Below, in pieces: positions 1 to 11,690 of a stretch of DNA of 64,000 bases. The notes under the pieces are model-generated. The model had not been told where the DNA came from. It did not search any database and saw only the letters and a program-made list of their open reading frames with translations. Made by a program: the position numbers and the translations under genes. Source of the DNA: Phlegmacium glaucopus (lineage: Eukaryota; Basidiomycota; Agaricomycetes; Agaricales; Cortinariaceae); the NCBI GenBank assembly GCA_015039465.1, contig MU130348.1:176926-240925 (forward strand), given 5' to 3'. Each line of letters begins with the position of its first letter. Positions within the stretch are counted from its first letter, which is position 1.

Positions 1-240
1 CACTGGTTACCAGACACGCGGTAGGTTTTCTATATATTTGGTGGGTGTTAAAACAAAAGAATAAAGGATGAAGGGGTCATAATATGCATATCATATAATT
101 AATACATAGTGATAAAATAATAATAAAATAATGATCATATATACTACAAATCTTATTAACTTATATTGAAATAATAATAATAATAATAAGACAACACACT
201 CTGGTGAGTTTATAGATCAAATATATACAAAAGATCGTAG
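1..240. other. AT-rich leader, no gene seen
   Basis: Strongly AT-rich sequence with a short (AAT)n run near 168-189. No open frame with protein-like content and no recognisable element end is visible. Confidence 0.5.
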
Positions 241-735
241 TCTAGGTTTCCTTGATTCCGACGGAGTCCCGCGAGAGTCCAACGGAGTCCAACGGGGTCC
301 TGTCGGATTCTGAAAAGTATGTATCCATTGAACGTGGGGTCCCGCTGGAGAACTGGACTCGCGGGACTCGACGGACCCCGTGGGGTCCTGTAAAGTCCTG
401 TCGGATCCCGTGTTCAGTAAAAAGGACTACGCCTGAGGTGACCTGAGGCGACCTGAGGTGGTTTGAGTTCAGGACCTGACAAGTCACACTGTGGACAGTG
501 TATGACCTCAGGTCACCTCAGACTACCTGATACACCACAGACTACCTCAGACCACCTCAGACTACCTGATACACCACAGACTACCTCAGGTCACCTCAGA
601 CGACCTCAGACCACCTGATACACCACAGACCGCCTCAGGCCACCTCAGGCCACCTCAGACCACCTGATACACCACAGACCACCTCAGACCACCTCAGACC
701 ACCTCAGACCACCTCATACCCCACAGACCACATGA
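241..735. repeat. GC-rich satellite: GTCC/GACTC block followed by ACCTCAGACC array
   Basis: The first part (about 255-420) is an irregular array of GGAGTCC/GGGTCC words. The second (about 430-725) is a tandem array built from 10-bp ACCTCAGACC words, with CTGATACACCACAG interspersed at roughly 50-bp intervals. Open frames across it are repeat translations and not genes. It lies where the 3' part of the neighbouring KDZ gene would be expected, so it may have replaced it. Confidence 0.8.
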
Positions 736-1187
736 TCACAGATAAGCATGATTTCAAGCATATGGTACTGGGTCAGGGTAGATTACATAAATTCCAAAAA
801 AGGAAATTTTTTAAAGATGGTAGAGAATTGTTTTAGGACCCTGAATATGTTTAAATTATATTAATAGCAGCTCTCCTTATTGAGAAAACTGCAAAATACT
901 TTCCTGGATGTGGTGGTTAAAGATTTTCTAGCAAAATTCATAAATTCTAAGGGACTCCCAGGGCCTCCTGATGTGATTTAATCCAGATGGTCAATGCACC
1001 AGGATACACTAAAGGTGTCCTGAGAACATGGGTGATAGTCAAAACTTTATCTACGCTGTCCTAGGTTGTCCTGAGGTGTCCTTGGATAAGTGTGTAACAC
1101 TCAAATTTTACCTGTGCTGCTCTAGGATGTCCTGGGGTGTCCTGGGGTGTCCTGGGGTGTCCTGAGTAGTGATGTGATACTAACAAA
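736..1187. repeat. Non-coding stretch with GTCCTGGGGT minisatellite
   Basis: No gene is seen. At about 1050-1165 the word GTCCT(G/A)GGGT recurs, ending in three adjacent copies of TGTCCTGGGG. The word is related in composition to the satellite upstream. Confidence 0.6.
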
Positions 1188-2638
1188 TTACCCAAGGCTA
1201 CCTAGGGCCAAAATCATTTTTCCTGATGCGGCAGAGTATGTGGGGGACTGTAAAGTACAGGGCTTTGGACTTCCCGGGCATTGGCACCATTTTATCCGTC
1301 GTCGCAGTATCCCAGTTGACGTAATAATGACTAGGCAGTGTGTCCCGAGAATGGCGGGACCCCATGGGGACCTATTGTCTTGATTGGATGCCATCGATCT
1401 GGAAAATGGCTCTACTTCCTCCTCCTCCCACTCATCCTCTGGATCATCTGAGTCCATCCTGATGGTTGTCTGTCCATTGCCGTCATCTGTCACATTGTAG
1501 GAAGGGCATTTCCTCCCACCGTGGCCAAGATGTATTACCAGGCTGAGAGATACCAGGTCCGACCACTCAAAGTACGTCCCATTCCATTTATTGATATGGT
1601 GATAAGGGCTAAAATGATGCACGCTGCAGCAACATTTCGAGCACAATAATCAATCCCCAATACAATCTGTACATTGGTATATGCCTGGAGCAGTTTGACA
1701 GGTGAAGCATGTTCTGTTTGCAGGAAGGCGCTCGGAGGCTAGGATCTCTTTGAGATAGATGTTTCTAAACTTTAACCATTCTCTCAGGTAGTCATTTTGA
1801 CTCTTTAAAATGAACTCATGAATAATCCGCGGCTGTAACATGTTCTTACCTTTTTCCCAACTCTCATTCTCTTTGTGGTTGGGGGATTGTCTGGAGCATT
1901 TGGGGTGGAATATCTGGATTTAGTAGGGGATGCGCTGGCTCTCCGCTTTAGTGGAGATGGAGCTATTACTTGTTCCCGGACTGAAGGACCTTGTCTGGTT
2001 TGGGTTTGAATGTATTCAACAAGTGAGGGTCCGCTTGGTGTTACATTCTGTCACATGTTACTCCGGTCCGACTCCGACGGAGTTGTTTCCGGTAGTCCAT
2101 ACTCCATTCCAGTACTTTCCCTTGTCTCTGACTCTACTCCTCCTACGTCCGACTCCGAGACTTCTCCGTATCATTCCGACTCTTCCAACGACATCCCAAA
2201 CACCTTACCACACCTTCGTCATAACAACTATTCCTTTGTCATCACTTTCCCACTATCAGTCAGCACACCAGCCATGGATTATTCACCCAAGAATGCAGGA
2301 CCTTTTCCGGGAGCAGAACGCAGCACTTATATTTATATTCTATATTTCGGTTGCAATTCCTTTTATATTTAAAGTACTCAAACTTGTATGTTTTCCCTCA
2401 GTTCGAATATCAACTTTGTTTCCTCCTCTTGTTCGTCCTCTAAGTCACTGAGGTCTTCCGTCTTATTACTTCTTCTTCTGTTCCAAAATCAGGACACCTT
2501 AGGAGCTGGGCGGCACAGCACACACGCTGAGGCCAATGTCCTTTCCGCTTACTGTTCCGGTTCCGTTCCGGAGTAGCTCCAACGTGACTCCCTTGTTTTA
2601 AACTTAACACTTGGCCTCTTTTGCTTGAGCCTACCCAT
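1188..2638 (-). pseudogene. KDZ transposase-associated CxC2-like protein, N-terminal half, broken
   Basis: The protein encoded here is the zinc-chelating CxC2-like part that precedes KDZ transposases of basidiomycetes. Reading leftwards, an ATG at 2638-2636 opens a basic N-terminus (MGRLKQKRP), which is cut by a solo LTR at 2039-2609 and resumes as SGPSLVEYIQTQTRQGPSV. Further on come a YLREWL..YLKEIL segment, the cysteine pairs CFTC and CTDC, then CSKC-C-VHHFSPYHHI-KWNG, LGHGGRKCP and IKWCQCPGSPKP, all characteristic of the family. Defects are the LTR, a reading-frame shift near 1845, and an in-frame TGA at 1650-1652 between the cysteine clusters. The catalytic KDZ domain is absent; satellite DNA follows instead. 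Family assignment is from motif recognition. Confidence 0.75.
2039..2609 (+). mobile_element. Solo LTR A (571 bp)
   Basis: The sequence begins TGTTA and ends TAACA and is flanked by a perfect 5-bp target duplication CTTGG (2034-2038 and 2610-2614). This is the signature of an LTR-retrotransposon terminal repeat left by LTR-LTR recombination. Three further copies of the family lie at 8242, 12863 and (reversed) 24965. It interrupts the first exon of the KDZ-associated gene. The open frames inside it are not genes. Confidence 0.93.
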
Positions 2639-2786
2639 AGTAATTCGGTGGAGAGAAGGATGATCTTTATCATTAGGCCCTGAATTCTACATTCCATTGA
2701 GCAATTGCTTCCGGACTCTACCCCGAGTAAGGGCTATATGGGGCTGAAGCTGGTACTTGGATTGTAGAATGAACGCAATATGATGG

Positions 2787-3120
2787 TAAGGTATAGGCAA
2801 TCCACACTCATCCACTGTCAGCTGACGTGACAACGATGTGACATTTAAGTTGTAGAGCACTGGCAGTACTAATTGAATCACGTGTCCATGATGTTTTTTT
2901 TTGGTCTTTGAATGTTTATATTGAGATAGAAACTACCACAGCTCAAAAATAAAAAATCTCTTTCCACCAAAAAATCTGAAATCAAATTCAAAATTTATTG
3001 GCGCGGCCATATTTTTATTAAAGGTAGTCCAACAATTTCTATCTCAATATCTTGACTATTGTCACTTTTTATCACGTTTGGTCATGTGACAGTGGATGAG
3101 TGTGGATTGCCTATACCTTA
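2787..3120. repeat. 34-bp perfect inverted repeat around a 266-bp AT-rich core
   Basis: The arms 2787-2820 and 3087-3120 are exact reverse complements (outer edge TAAGGTATAGGCAATCC). A second inverted pair inside (TTGAGATAGAAA near 2920, TTTCTATCTCAA near 3039) gives the whole a foldback shape. On the - strand the left arm lies in a frame reading LTVDECGLPIPY; the right arm carries the same words on the + strand. It may be a foldback element or an inverted duplication of coding debris. Confidence 0.7.
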
Positions 3121-3153
3121 TGAGCACACTAAGTCTGGAATATTTTGATAAAT

Positions 3154-4710
3154 TTAAACACCCATGAAAGACTCCCCATCTCCATTCAGTTCAGAGTCGC
3201 CTGATGATGAGGCGTGTCCAGGAAGGCATTTGTAGTAGATACCCTGGGTGACCCACCCAGCTGGAATGATCCCCAATTTTTTCCTGACTGCCTCACGCAT
3301 GAAATGGGCATAGCAGACCCTATTCCCCTCACCCCATGATTTAACCTCATGTTCAAATATCGTCCCGCAAACTCCAACAACGGTTCCGGTTGAATATTTT
3401 AAATCCAAGGACAAGTCGTTAATTAAAAGTTGGGGAGTACAGCCACCGTCACAATAACTAACGAGCAGGTCGAACCATTCCGGTCACCCCTTTGAATCCC
3501 GGTGTCCTGGAGTTAGACAATTGCTGATGGTCTGGATTCCGGTATAGACTGATGGCCAGTCCTGTGCAATTTCCCTCGTGGTAGGCAACATGCGGATCTT
3601 CCTAAGCATGAGGAGACCGGTTTTGAATAACTGGGGGTGAATCAATGACAGCGTAAGATTCAAAAAATGTTCCACCAATGTTGACTCCTTCATCCAATTT
3701 GATCCTCCCAAATTAACTTGATTTGATTTGAGATTTGCAGATGGTTTGATAGAAAATTTATCACCCTGGGAATCGGATCAGTTCATAACATCTCAACGTC
3801 TAACGCCTTACAGTATGCCCCTGTGCAAACCACCCAGCAGAGAAGGTCACTGCGCCCGGTTCTAATGTGCGCTGCTCGCCTGTGGCCGTGAATTGTTTCC
3901 GATCTATCCGCCAGCTTGGAGGAGTCTTCCCAGGATGCCTACTTTTGATCGATGCCCGTAGTAATGGTGCAATTATGACGGTTGCTTGGCGAAACGAAGC
4001 CTTTGAAAAATGTTGAGACACTTGGGATTCATTATTTTAAGAGCCTCACTCACCTGCTGTTGATTTGAAAGCAACCCTGGAAGGTACCAGAGAATTATCC
4101 GCCCTTTTGCATCCACCACTGTTAGAGGCTTGTCCCGCTGACCAAATGCAGGATTTGGAAAATTTGAAAGGGACCTCCCTTTGACCCTTTCCACATGGTA
4201 TTGTTCAACATCCCAAGGGATATACACTGCAGTGTTTATCCTTTAAGAGTTGGGGCTCTGTGACAATATTTACTCACATGGGTTCATCAATGCCTGGTGA
4301 ACTATCTTCACAAGGCACCTCAAATTCTTCCCAAACATACGCCCGTTCAATACCTCACCGGAAGGCATGACCACTGGGTAATACAGTTCTGGATCTGCGT
4401 CCAGACATGAAGGAGGAGTTTCCAATCTGCTCAGGGAGTTGATTGGTGGATCTTCTGAGGGTATACATGGTAAGCAAGGGGTGGTTTCCAAATAATTTCT
4501 GTCGGAAAGGTTAAATAATTGTTCAGGGGTAATTTTACAGTACTCACAATGTTGATGAAGATCTAATACGGTCCGCCAGATGCTTCCATACATCTTGATG
4601 TAAATTATCACTATCAATGGAATCAAGCAAAGCAGAATGGACGGGGGAGAGTTTCCCAACGGGATGGTGGGCCTGGTCTTGAAGCAGCATGATCTTGAGT
4701 AAGCAGACAA
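3154..4710 (-). pseudogene. TET/JBP-like 2OG-Fe(II) dioxygenase, with in-frame stop
   Basis: TET/JBP enzymes oxidise 5-methylpyrimidines in DNA; fungal members commonly travel with KDZ transposons, and KDZ-associated coding sequence lies directly downstream here. Reading leftwards: KPLTVVDAKGRIILWYLPG (about 4125-4060), a GTGAGT donor, then PPSWRIDRKQF and PGAVTFSAGWFAQGH (about 3930-3810). After another gap come LIHPQLFKTGLLMLRKIR, DWPSVYTGIQTISN and the iron-ligand motif GHRD, followed by FEHEV with the distal histidine and GNRVCYAHFMR with the 2OG-binding arginine. A TGA at 3484-3486, six codons after the HxD histidine, splits the catalytic core; family members usually carry arginine there, so a CGA to TGA change is likely. 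The 5' exons and true start (somewhere in 4270-4710) are not resolved. Confidence 0.72.
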
Positions 4711-4977
4711 GAGGTTACTAACAGAATGATTATTGCCTGGGAAATACTTACGTAAGCACGTGTAAGCAAAAATTTCAATGCTAACTAGCCAATTATCCGA
4801 CTTTAATCAAGATTAAATTTTCCAAAGCAGTATACTACTTAAGGTAAATGCATAACAAAGGGGTGCTTTGATTAAGTCAAGATGGGGGCCCTCCATCTCT
4901 CCTTATCCAAAAGCACCGGGAGAAATATCAAAGCTACTACAGAAGACTGACTACTTAAGGGCTCTGCTGCGAACGAC
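4711..4977. other. Spacer 5' of the dioxygenase gene
   Basis: AT-rich sequence with no protein-like frame. It could hold the 5' region of the TET/JBP-like gene, but I cannot place a promoter. Confidence 0.3.
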
Positions 4978-5785
4978 AAGTCAGTAGGGTATTGATGTTG
5001 AGAGGGGAGCATACCGGAAGGGCGCCATGGGGTGTCTCCTGGCTGTACCAAGATTGGGGGTGGACTCTTCCCTGAATAAAAGTGTCAGTAGGTCGTTATT
5101 GTTAAGGAAGGAGCGTACCGGACAAGGCACTGGGGTCTTGGGACATCTCCTGACTGTACAACTTGCCGGAGGGCTGTTCCCTGAATAACAGGTCAGTATG
5201 TGGTTGCTATCAACGTAGGCATGCACACCAGGGTCCTGGGATACCTCTGGTCCATAGATCAATTGGAGGGCTCTGAGCTGAATAAAAAAAGGTCAGTAAG
5301 TTATTTACGTTAAGGGAGGAGCGTACCTACAATGGTGACGGGGTCCTGGGATGTCTCTGAACTGAAACAAAATTGGAGGAGGGATCCGATCTGAATAAAG
5401 CAGTCAGCAGGTTTTTAGAGGCAAGGTAGGAGCGTACTAGACAAAGTGTTGGGGTCTTGGGACATCTCCGGACTGTAGAACCTGCGCAAGGACCTTTCCT
5501 GAATAGAAAGTCAGTACGTGGTTGCTGTTGAAGTAGGAGTGCACACCAGGGCCCTGAGATACGGTAGATAAATTGGAGGGGGGCTCTGAGTTGAATAAGA
5601 AAAGGTCAGTGGGTCATTTATTGTAAGGGAGGAGCGTACCGGAAACAATGCCAGGGTCCTGAGATGCATCTGGGACTGAAACAATATTTGGGGAGGGCTC
5701 CGGTCTGAATAGAATAGTCAGCAGGTTGTGGGAGGTAGAAGAAGAACGTACTGGACAATGTGCCGGGGTCCCATTCGCTATTACG
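4978..5785. repeat. Tandem array of eight ~105-bp units
   Basis: The anchor GGAGCGTACC or its variants recurs near 5008, 5112, 5220, 5320, 5431, 5536, 5631 and 5744, so the period is 95-113 bp. Each unit also has a GGGTC(T/C)TGGGA block and a CTGAATA..GTCAGTA block. Neighbouring units differ by point changes and small indels, and two sub-types (GAGCGTACC and TGCACACC) occur. Weak open frames here are repeat translations. Confidence 0.85.
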
Positions 5786-6115
5786 CACAATGCTGCACAT
5801 CTTTGGTAATTCACACAACCTGATGACAACGCCAAATGTACACGCATTCGCTTTTACACACAACGCGGCAGTGACGCCGTTTGCCCACAACCTGAAAATG
5901 AAGCCAATGAAATGCACACACTTTCACTGTTACACACAATGCGGCGCAATCCTGGTAATGCCCACGGATCGTAAAATGATGCCAGGTGAACACGTGTTCG
6001 CTGTTACACACAACGCGGAACAGTGAGATCGTTTGCCTACAACCCGAAAATGACGCCAAGTGCAACACGTTGGCTTTTACACACAACACGGCACAGTAAC
6101 ACCATTCTTGAACCA
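5786..6115. repeat. Second tandem array, ~75-bp units with TTACACACAACGCGG
   Basis: The word TTACACACAA(C/T)GCGG recurs near 5855, 5932, 6005 and 6076, with AACC(T/C)GAAAATGA(A/C)GCCA between alternate copies. Overlapping ORFs on both strands simply translate the repeat. Confidence 0.75.
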
Positions 6116-6248
6116 CATGGCCTCGTTGTCATCAACCTCTACACAGTGTAAAATGCGTGCGTCCACGCCTTACTATGTATCCCGGGGCAAGGGATCTTGA
6201 CGGAGAGGGAACATGGTGGTTGAGGGAAGAAACTTCAATCATGAATGT

Positions 6249-7130
6249 CATTGTTTATATATTGTGGCGTGGAATCTATTTAAGGGACTAACCATGTGAT
6301 TTACTCCTTATGCAGATACCGGGCTTCAGCGATGAAAATCCGGGAAGACATTTTACAGTCATGAATGTCATCAGCATCCCGGTCTATATAGGCAGATGCC
6401 TGATCCCGAAAATGGTGGCTTTTTCTGGACGACGGCTGGACATTTATGTCCAGATTGGACCTGGCCTGTCCTCAGATTACAAAAATTTGTCCAGGCTGGT
6501 GGATCAGGCTATTTTTGAGCCAACATTTGTCCAGACCGGCGGATCTGGCCTTTCCTGTAGCAACAAAACTGTCTGGGTAGACGCAAACATGTCAGAAAGC
6601 CTCGAAAATGGCATTAAGCTGTGCTACAGCCGTAAAAAAGGCAATGCGGGTGTGAGCAACATATCTTAGACTAAGCTATTTCTATGAATCAGTTATATCT
6701 ACTAGGTTTGGCCTAGTCCCAATAAAGACAAACATGATTTTTGGCTATGAGATAAAAATTATAGCAACTAGCAGGAACCAAACGCAAGGCTACATGAACG
6801 GCCATAATATACCACATTTTTCCACTTCACTATGCGAGTTATGTCCGGATAACCACCTCAAGCTTTGTCCACCCCCAGGCCATTTTGTCCGGTCATGGGA
6901 TTTTGATTTGGCTAGCTTTGGGTTTTCACCTGGTGGTGTCCGTACTGACACCTGGCCTTTCGCTCAAAAATTGCCAACAATTGTCTGGATTGGCATCAGG
7001 GCTCTGCCTCTATAGACCGGGGTCCTATTTCATTGTTTATATATTGTGGCGGGGAATCTATTTAAGGGACTAGCCATGTGATTGATACTCCTTATGCAAA
7101 TATCGGGCTTCCGGGACGAAAAGCTGGGTC
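6249..7130. repeat. ~97-bp direct repeat flanking ~690 bp
   Basis: The block 6249-6345 (CATTGTTTATATATTGTGGC... to GATGAAAATCCGGG) recurs at 7031-7130 with a few changes, including the same CTCCTTATGCA and CGGGCTTC words. The flanked segment has open frames of about 90-120 codons with no family resemblance. Two short LTRs or a segmental duplication are both possible; no TG...CA ends are clear. Confidence 0.6.
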
Positions 7131-8241
7131 CTTGGTGCGGACAGCACCTGTGCCGGTAACACAACGTCGGACCCAATGCAGACTTAGTCGAGCAGTTAAC
7201 TTGCGCCTTGTTACCTTCTTGAGCATTTTGATGCTTTCTGTTAAATCTACAAAATTGACATTTTTTTATCAGGATAATTTTAAATCTATTTGTCATTATG
7301 GCTATACCTATGAGCAACGACGTAAAATTTACCATGTGTCTGGATAACAATATATGCAAAGACCAGAGATGAAAATAATGAATGGGTATCGTCAAAAAGC
7401 AACATATGTGCTGTTCCGAAGGTTTATGTGCAGGTCTTCAAATGGATTCATGGACGCCATTTGACAGATAAACCAACCACAGGCAAGCCCATGACACTTA
7501 ATACAAATGGATGGATATTGTGAAATTTAGCCGCATTTGGTGCAGACAGGAATCCCGAATTTTGGGCCTTTTGGGATATAACATTTTGGCCTATTGTTGG
7601 AGTCCTATCCTATCCTAGACACAATTACTAAATTCCCTTGTCTGCTGGAAAACCTCAGACCCTCTATTTTCGATTTTATTCCTATATCTCTTCAGTTGTT
7701 CCGTTTATTTCAATGGGCTGGGAAACTCTGTAGTTACTTGGTTTGCTTATTTATTGGTTAGTCAATGTCAATGTTGACAGCCCATGAGAATTCAATTCAT
7801 TAATGTATCCCTGTGGTGGAATAAAGGCAGCCATGCGCGCCGCCTTACAATCCGCACTAGTTAGGAAGGGGTTTTATGAAACAGATTATCCATCCGGAGT
7901 CATAAATAATCCCCGGGGATTGTCTGGGTCAGGTGTCGTACTATCGGGGTAGACCTGGAAGACCTTCCTATATTCATCTGCCTTTCCTCCTCCAAATCGT
8001 ATTTCGCACAAAGACAGCCCCCCATCATTAAAATGGGTAAATGATGGGTCCAATATTCCTTTAAATCAATCCTGTTAGAAAATTGTCAAGCCTTTATCGA
8101 CTCCAAGGACCTAGGCAAGAACAAAGCCTGAACTCAGCTTATTTCGGATGTCACAGAAAAAATCAGGCAAGCGGCTCATGGATCAGAGCTTCCAACAGAT
8201 TTAAACAAGGTGGGTGTTGTTCATAATCCATTCGGAAGAGC
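7131..8241. other. Intergenic, no feature recognised
   Basis: Unique-looking sequence of mixed composition without repeats or protein-like frames. It separates the KDZ/TET neighbourhood from solo LTR B. Confidence 0.4.
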
Positions 8242-8819
8242 TGTTACATTCTGTTATACGTTACTCCGGTCCAGCTCTGTCGGAGCTGTTTCCGGTAGTC
8301 CGTACTCCGTACAGTGCCTTCCCTTATATCCCAAACTACTCTTCCTATGTTCAACTCCAAGACTTCTCCGTGTCTTTCCGGTTCCTCCAACTATACTCCA
8401 AACCCATTATCACTTCTTTGCCACTACCACTATTCTTTGTCATCATCTTTCCCATCATCAGTCAGCACACCAGCCATGGATTATTCACCCAAGAATGCAG
8501 GACCTTTCCCAGGAGCAGAACGCAGCACTTATATTTATATTCTATATTTCGGTTGCAATTCCTTTTATATTTAAAGTACTCGAACTTGTATGTTTTCCCT
8601 TAGTTCGAATATCAACTTAGTTTCCCTCCTCTTGTTTTCCCTCTAAGTCACTGAGGTCTTCCGACTTGTTACTTACTTCTTCCGTTCCAAAATTAGGACA
8701 CCTTAGGAGCTGGGCGGCACAGCACATACGCTGAGGCCAACGTCCTTTCCGGGTTACTGTTCCGGTTCCGTTCCGGAGTAACTCCGACGTGACTTCTCCC
8801 TTTTGCTTTAAACTTAACA
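8242..8819 (+). mobile_element. Solo LTR B (578 bp)
   Basis: Same family as LTR A: starts TGTTA, ends TAACA, with a perfect 5-bp target duplication AGAGC (8237-8241 and 8820-8824). The 3' half, from the ATGGATTATTCACCCAAGAA word onwards, is nearly identical to LTR A; the 5' half is more diverged. Confidence 0.93.
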
Positions 8820-9760
8820 AGAGCCATTAACGTTCAAGGGCAGTGCATTGGAACCTGGTTCGGAAATGAGGCTAGGAGAGTGGTCGGTGCGGAGGGAGAC
8901 TCAGCCAACAATTCCCACACCAGGGGGCGTACCGGTAACCATGCAAAACAATGGAACAAGAGGCTCGTTGCGGCAGAAATTCATTCTGATTGCTTCAACA
9001 AAATATATCGAAAGAAGATTCAAGAATACACTGGGGAGGGTCAGGCGAATCTTCGAACATATTCAGTCTCTGTCACGGCTTTGTTAGAGGAGTTATCCGA
9101 CAAGGAATTGCAGGAATGTCAGGGGATGGCAGATATTTGGAACAAGCAGGCTGTACCATGGACGATACAGCAAAAGTAAGATACGTACTTTTTAATATGA
9201 GAAAATACCTTAGGGAATAAATTACAGGGCAACCAAAAGACTTCCGGCGCTTGCTAAAGGTTTTATGACTACCGCTCAACGGGAGATGGGAGTCAATGTG
9301 TTTATGCTTGTGTCGTACCGGAATGCTCAAAGGGATGGGTCAATTTCAATGTAACCTTACTCTATTCTGTCCGATATCTGCAATAACTAATATGGCTGTG
9401 ACAGGTTTGAAACGGAAGGTTGTGGTTTTACAGCAGAGAAACCAGACTGGAAGAGAGAATTGGGAAGTGTCTTGGCTATGTGGAGGGACTGGGCGGAAGG
9501 TATTAATAGTCTTATTTCTGAGTTCGCTACTAACTAAAATCCTATAGACTGGGATACACCGGAGGACAATGATGCTGAGAATGATGATGAGGCAGAACGA
9601 GGGGAAGACGCCCTAATACTGGCTCGGCGACAGGACAACAGCTTTCCGCTCTTGCCTACATTCACTTCCAGTACTGTGGAGGTAGATGGAATGAGGAATG
9701 AAGTAATGTACCGATGTTTTGCGGAGTAGAAAGATGAATGTGTTGGGATCATGTGATCCC
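8820..9760 (+). pseudogene. Degenerate coding remnant, probably transposon-linked
   Basis: Three + strand blocks in different frames read like one decayed protein: QWNKRLVAAEIHSDCFNK..TALLEELSDKELQECQ (about 8950-9115), a REMGVNVFMLVSYRNAQR block near 9280-9335, and WKREFGSVLAMWRDWAEGI (about 9450-9510). Stops and frameshifts lie between them. The pattern recalls uncharacterised basidiomycete proteins found near retroelements, but I cannot name the family. Confidence 0.4.
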
Positions 9761-9839
9761 TGTTCCTTGTCCTTTATCCACCACCATACACGATTTTGCT
9801 CAATCACTTTTATTTCTAAATTCTTTGTAAATACTTATT

Positions 9840-11690
9840 CCTCTTCTGCAATAGCCTCGCACTCTTTTCGCCCTCATAGACTCTACCTGCAATAGCTTTG
9901 CATCCCTTTCGCACCTCTTTAGCATCCTTTTCACCAATCTCTTCGCACTTTCATCCCCTTTTGACCTCTCTGTTTTTTGCCATCTCTCTTTTTCGCATTT
10001 TCAATTATCACCTCTTCTTTCCTTTGTACTTCAATCACAATCGTCAGCATGCCTCAAACCACCGTTAATTGTAGAATTAGACCTGGTCGTCCTATTACGG
10101 TGGGCTCACCTGTGGACGGTACTGATAGTGGCAAGGGTTCCAGGCCTTTATCGGATGCTTATGTGGCAGAGCTTGCGCAACGACCGGGCCCTGGTTCTAG
10201 TCGATGAATACAAGCCCCTTCCAACGTTTCACGAATGGAAGTCCGTCGTTCTTCATGAGTGGCCTCTAGGCCCCCGTCGGCTCAGTTGCCAACTGTGCCG
10301 GGCTCATTCATTGTGGCCCCTCCTGGTATCAGGAAAGCTGCAGGCTATGTCTATGAAATTCTTCCTTCGATCACGGATGCCAGTCCTTCTCTCCCTGACC
10401 ACCACAGTGGTCCACCAGACCTACCCAGGACCACTGATGACTTTCGGGACGTCAGCCTACCCCAGCCAAATCTGGTGCCTGCTAGTGGTGGTTTTGTGGG
10501 CCGGAAATGTGCTGCTACAAGTGAAGTACCTCACTCTCCTCGTTGAGGCAGTGGCCCTGTGGAGCCTCTTCACGCATTTCCAGCAACCCAAGCCTTGACA
10601 TCCCCCCACAGAACCTCTTCCTACGCTGTACCCGACCTCCCAGCCCACCCTGCCACGCCTGCCCGTTCTATTCGCTCCAATAGAACTGCCCCTCCGGCTT
10701 CCAGCCATATTGCTTCCAACCCTTTGCTTCATTGCTCTGTCACTGCCAGCGCTCACACCCCATCTCCTGGCCAGAGCCGTTCCCTATCACTTCGCACGCG
10801 CGATAGCCATGCTGCCTGGGCTGCCGCTGAGGGATTGCTTCCCATTCCAGATGCATTTAAGACACCCGGCTATGTACCCACGCATATAGTCGGAGGCATT
10901 ACCTATGATATTAGGGCACCACGCCCACAGCAGCCCAAGCCAGCCGGCCCAGATATCATGCCTGATCATCTTTTCACCCCCAGTGGCTCCTCACGCCACC
11001 CCTCAGAGCGCCCTCAGAGGGGAAGCAGGCTCGCTCCCGCAATTTCTGCCATTCCATCTTCGCATGCACATAATTTTGCCTCCCATGTCAGTTTATCTAT
11101 TTTGCTTGCGTAATTTGTCTTAATGACTCGCATATAGTCACATGTCCCTGGGCCTGTCCATGTTCACACCAATGATAGCGATCCCAGATCACCTTCATTT
11201 GCCAATCACCCGCCCAGTGTTCGTGCTTTTCCCATTTTCCTTACCATGTATTGATGTGCATATAGTCAGGTGACTGGGAAGCTCTGCGAGTTTCTTCCAG
11301 TGCACGTCTGCCCAGCCCTTCCAATACCATTCACTCTTCTCGGTTGCGGGAGCTCACATGCCAACAATTCCTTCAGCATGCACTTCCACACACGCATGGA
11401 GTACCCTCTCCATCTCTGGGTGCCCACCCTGCAATCGACGCTGATCTCATCGCAGCAATAGCAGCTGCTTTACGCACCACTTCATCCCGATTACTGTCCA
11501 ACGTGTTGCAGTCCACACGGAAGTTTTTCTCTCAGACCATCACCAATGTGACTAGCAAGCTGCCCATCGCTGTGATCAAGGAACTGAAGTCTGGTTTCAA
11601 GAATTATATTCCGCTTTCGCTCTGTACCCACAAGGCATGCTCGTATGCGATGATACACTGTCAGTACGCTAGGTGCTGTACTAACTGAGA
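9840..11690 (+). pseudogene. Pro/Ser-rich gag-like remnant
   Basis: An ATG at 10049 opens MPQTTVNCRIRPGRPITVG after a pyrimidine-rich leader. Several Pro/Ser/Thr-rich frames follow (10259-10546, 10559-11113) and a final block reading IPLSLCTHKACSYA (about 11605-11650). These blocks lie in different frames with stops between them. Composition (low complexity, basic, P/S-rich) and lack of enzyme motifs fit a decayed gag-like or other transposon first-ORF protein. No protease, RT or integrase was found next to it, so this is inference only. Confidence 0.35.

Noticed and set aside
1930..2451. 173-codon + strand frame and its overlaps in LTR A (similar frames at 8210-8620 and 25160-25522)
   Set aside because: They are translations of an LTR; the same peptides recur in each solo LTR copy in different states of decay.
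4978..6115. CRISPR-like regularly spaced repeats
   Set aside because: Units are contiguous tandem repeats without unique spacers, and the genome is fungal.
10128..10598. 156-codon + strand frame with hydrophobic stretches
   Set aside because: It overlaps the Pro/Ser-rich remnant in another frame, has no family motif, and is probably a shadow frame.
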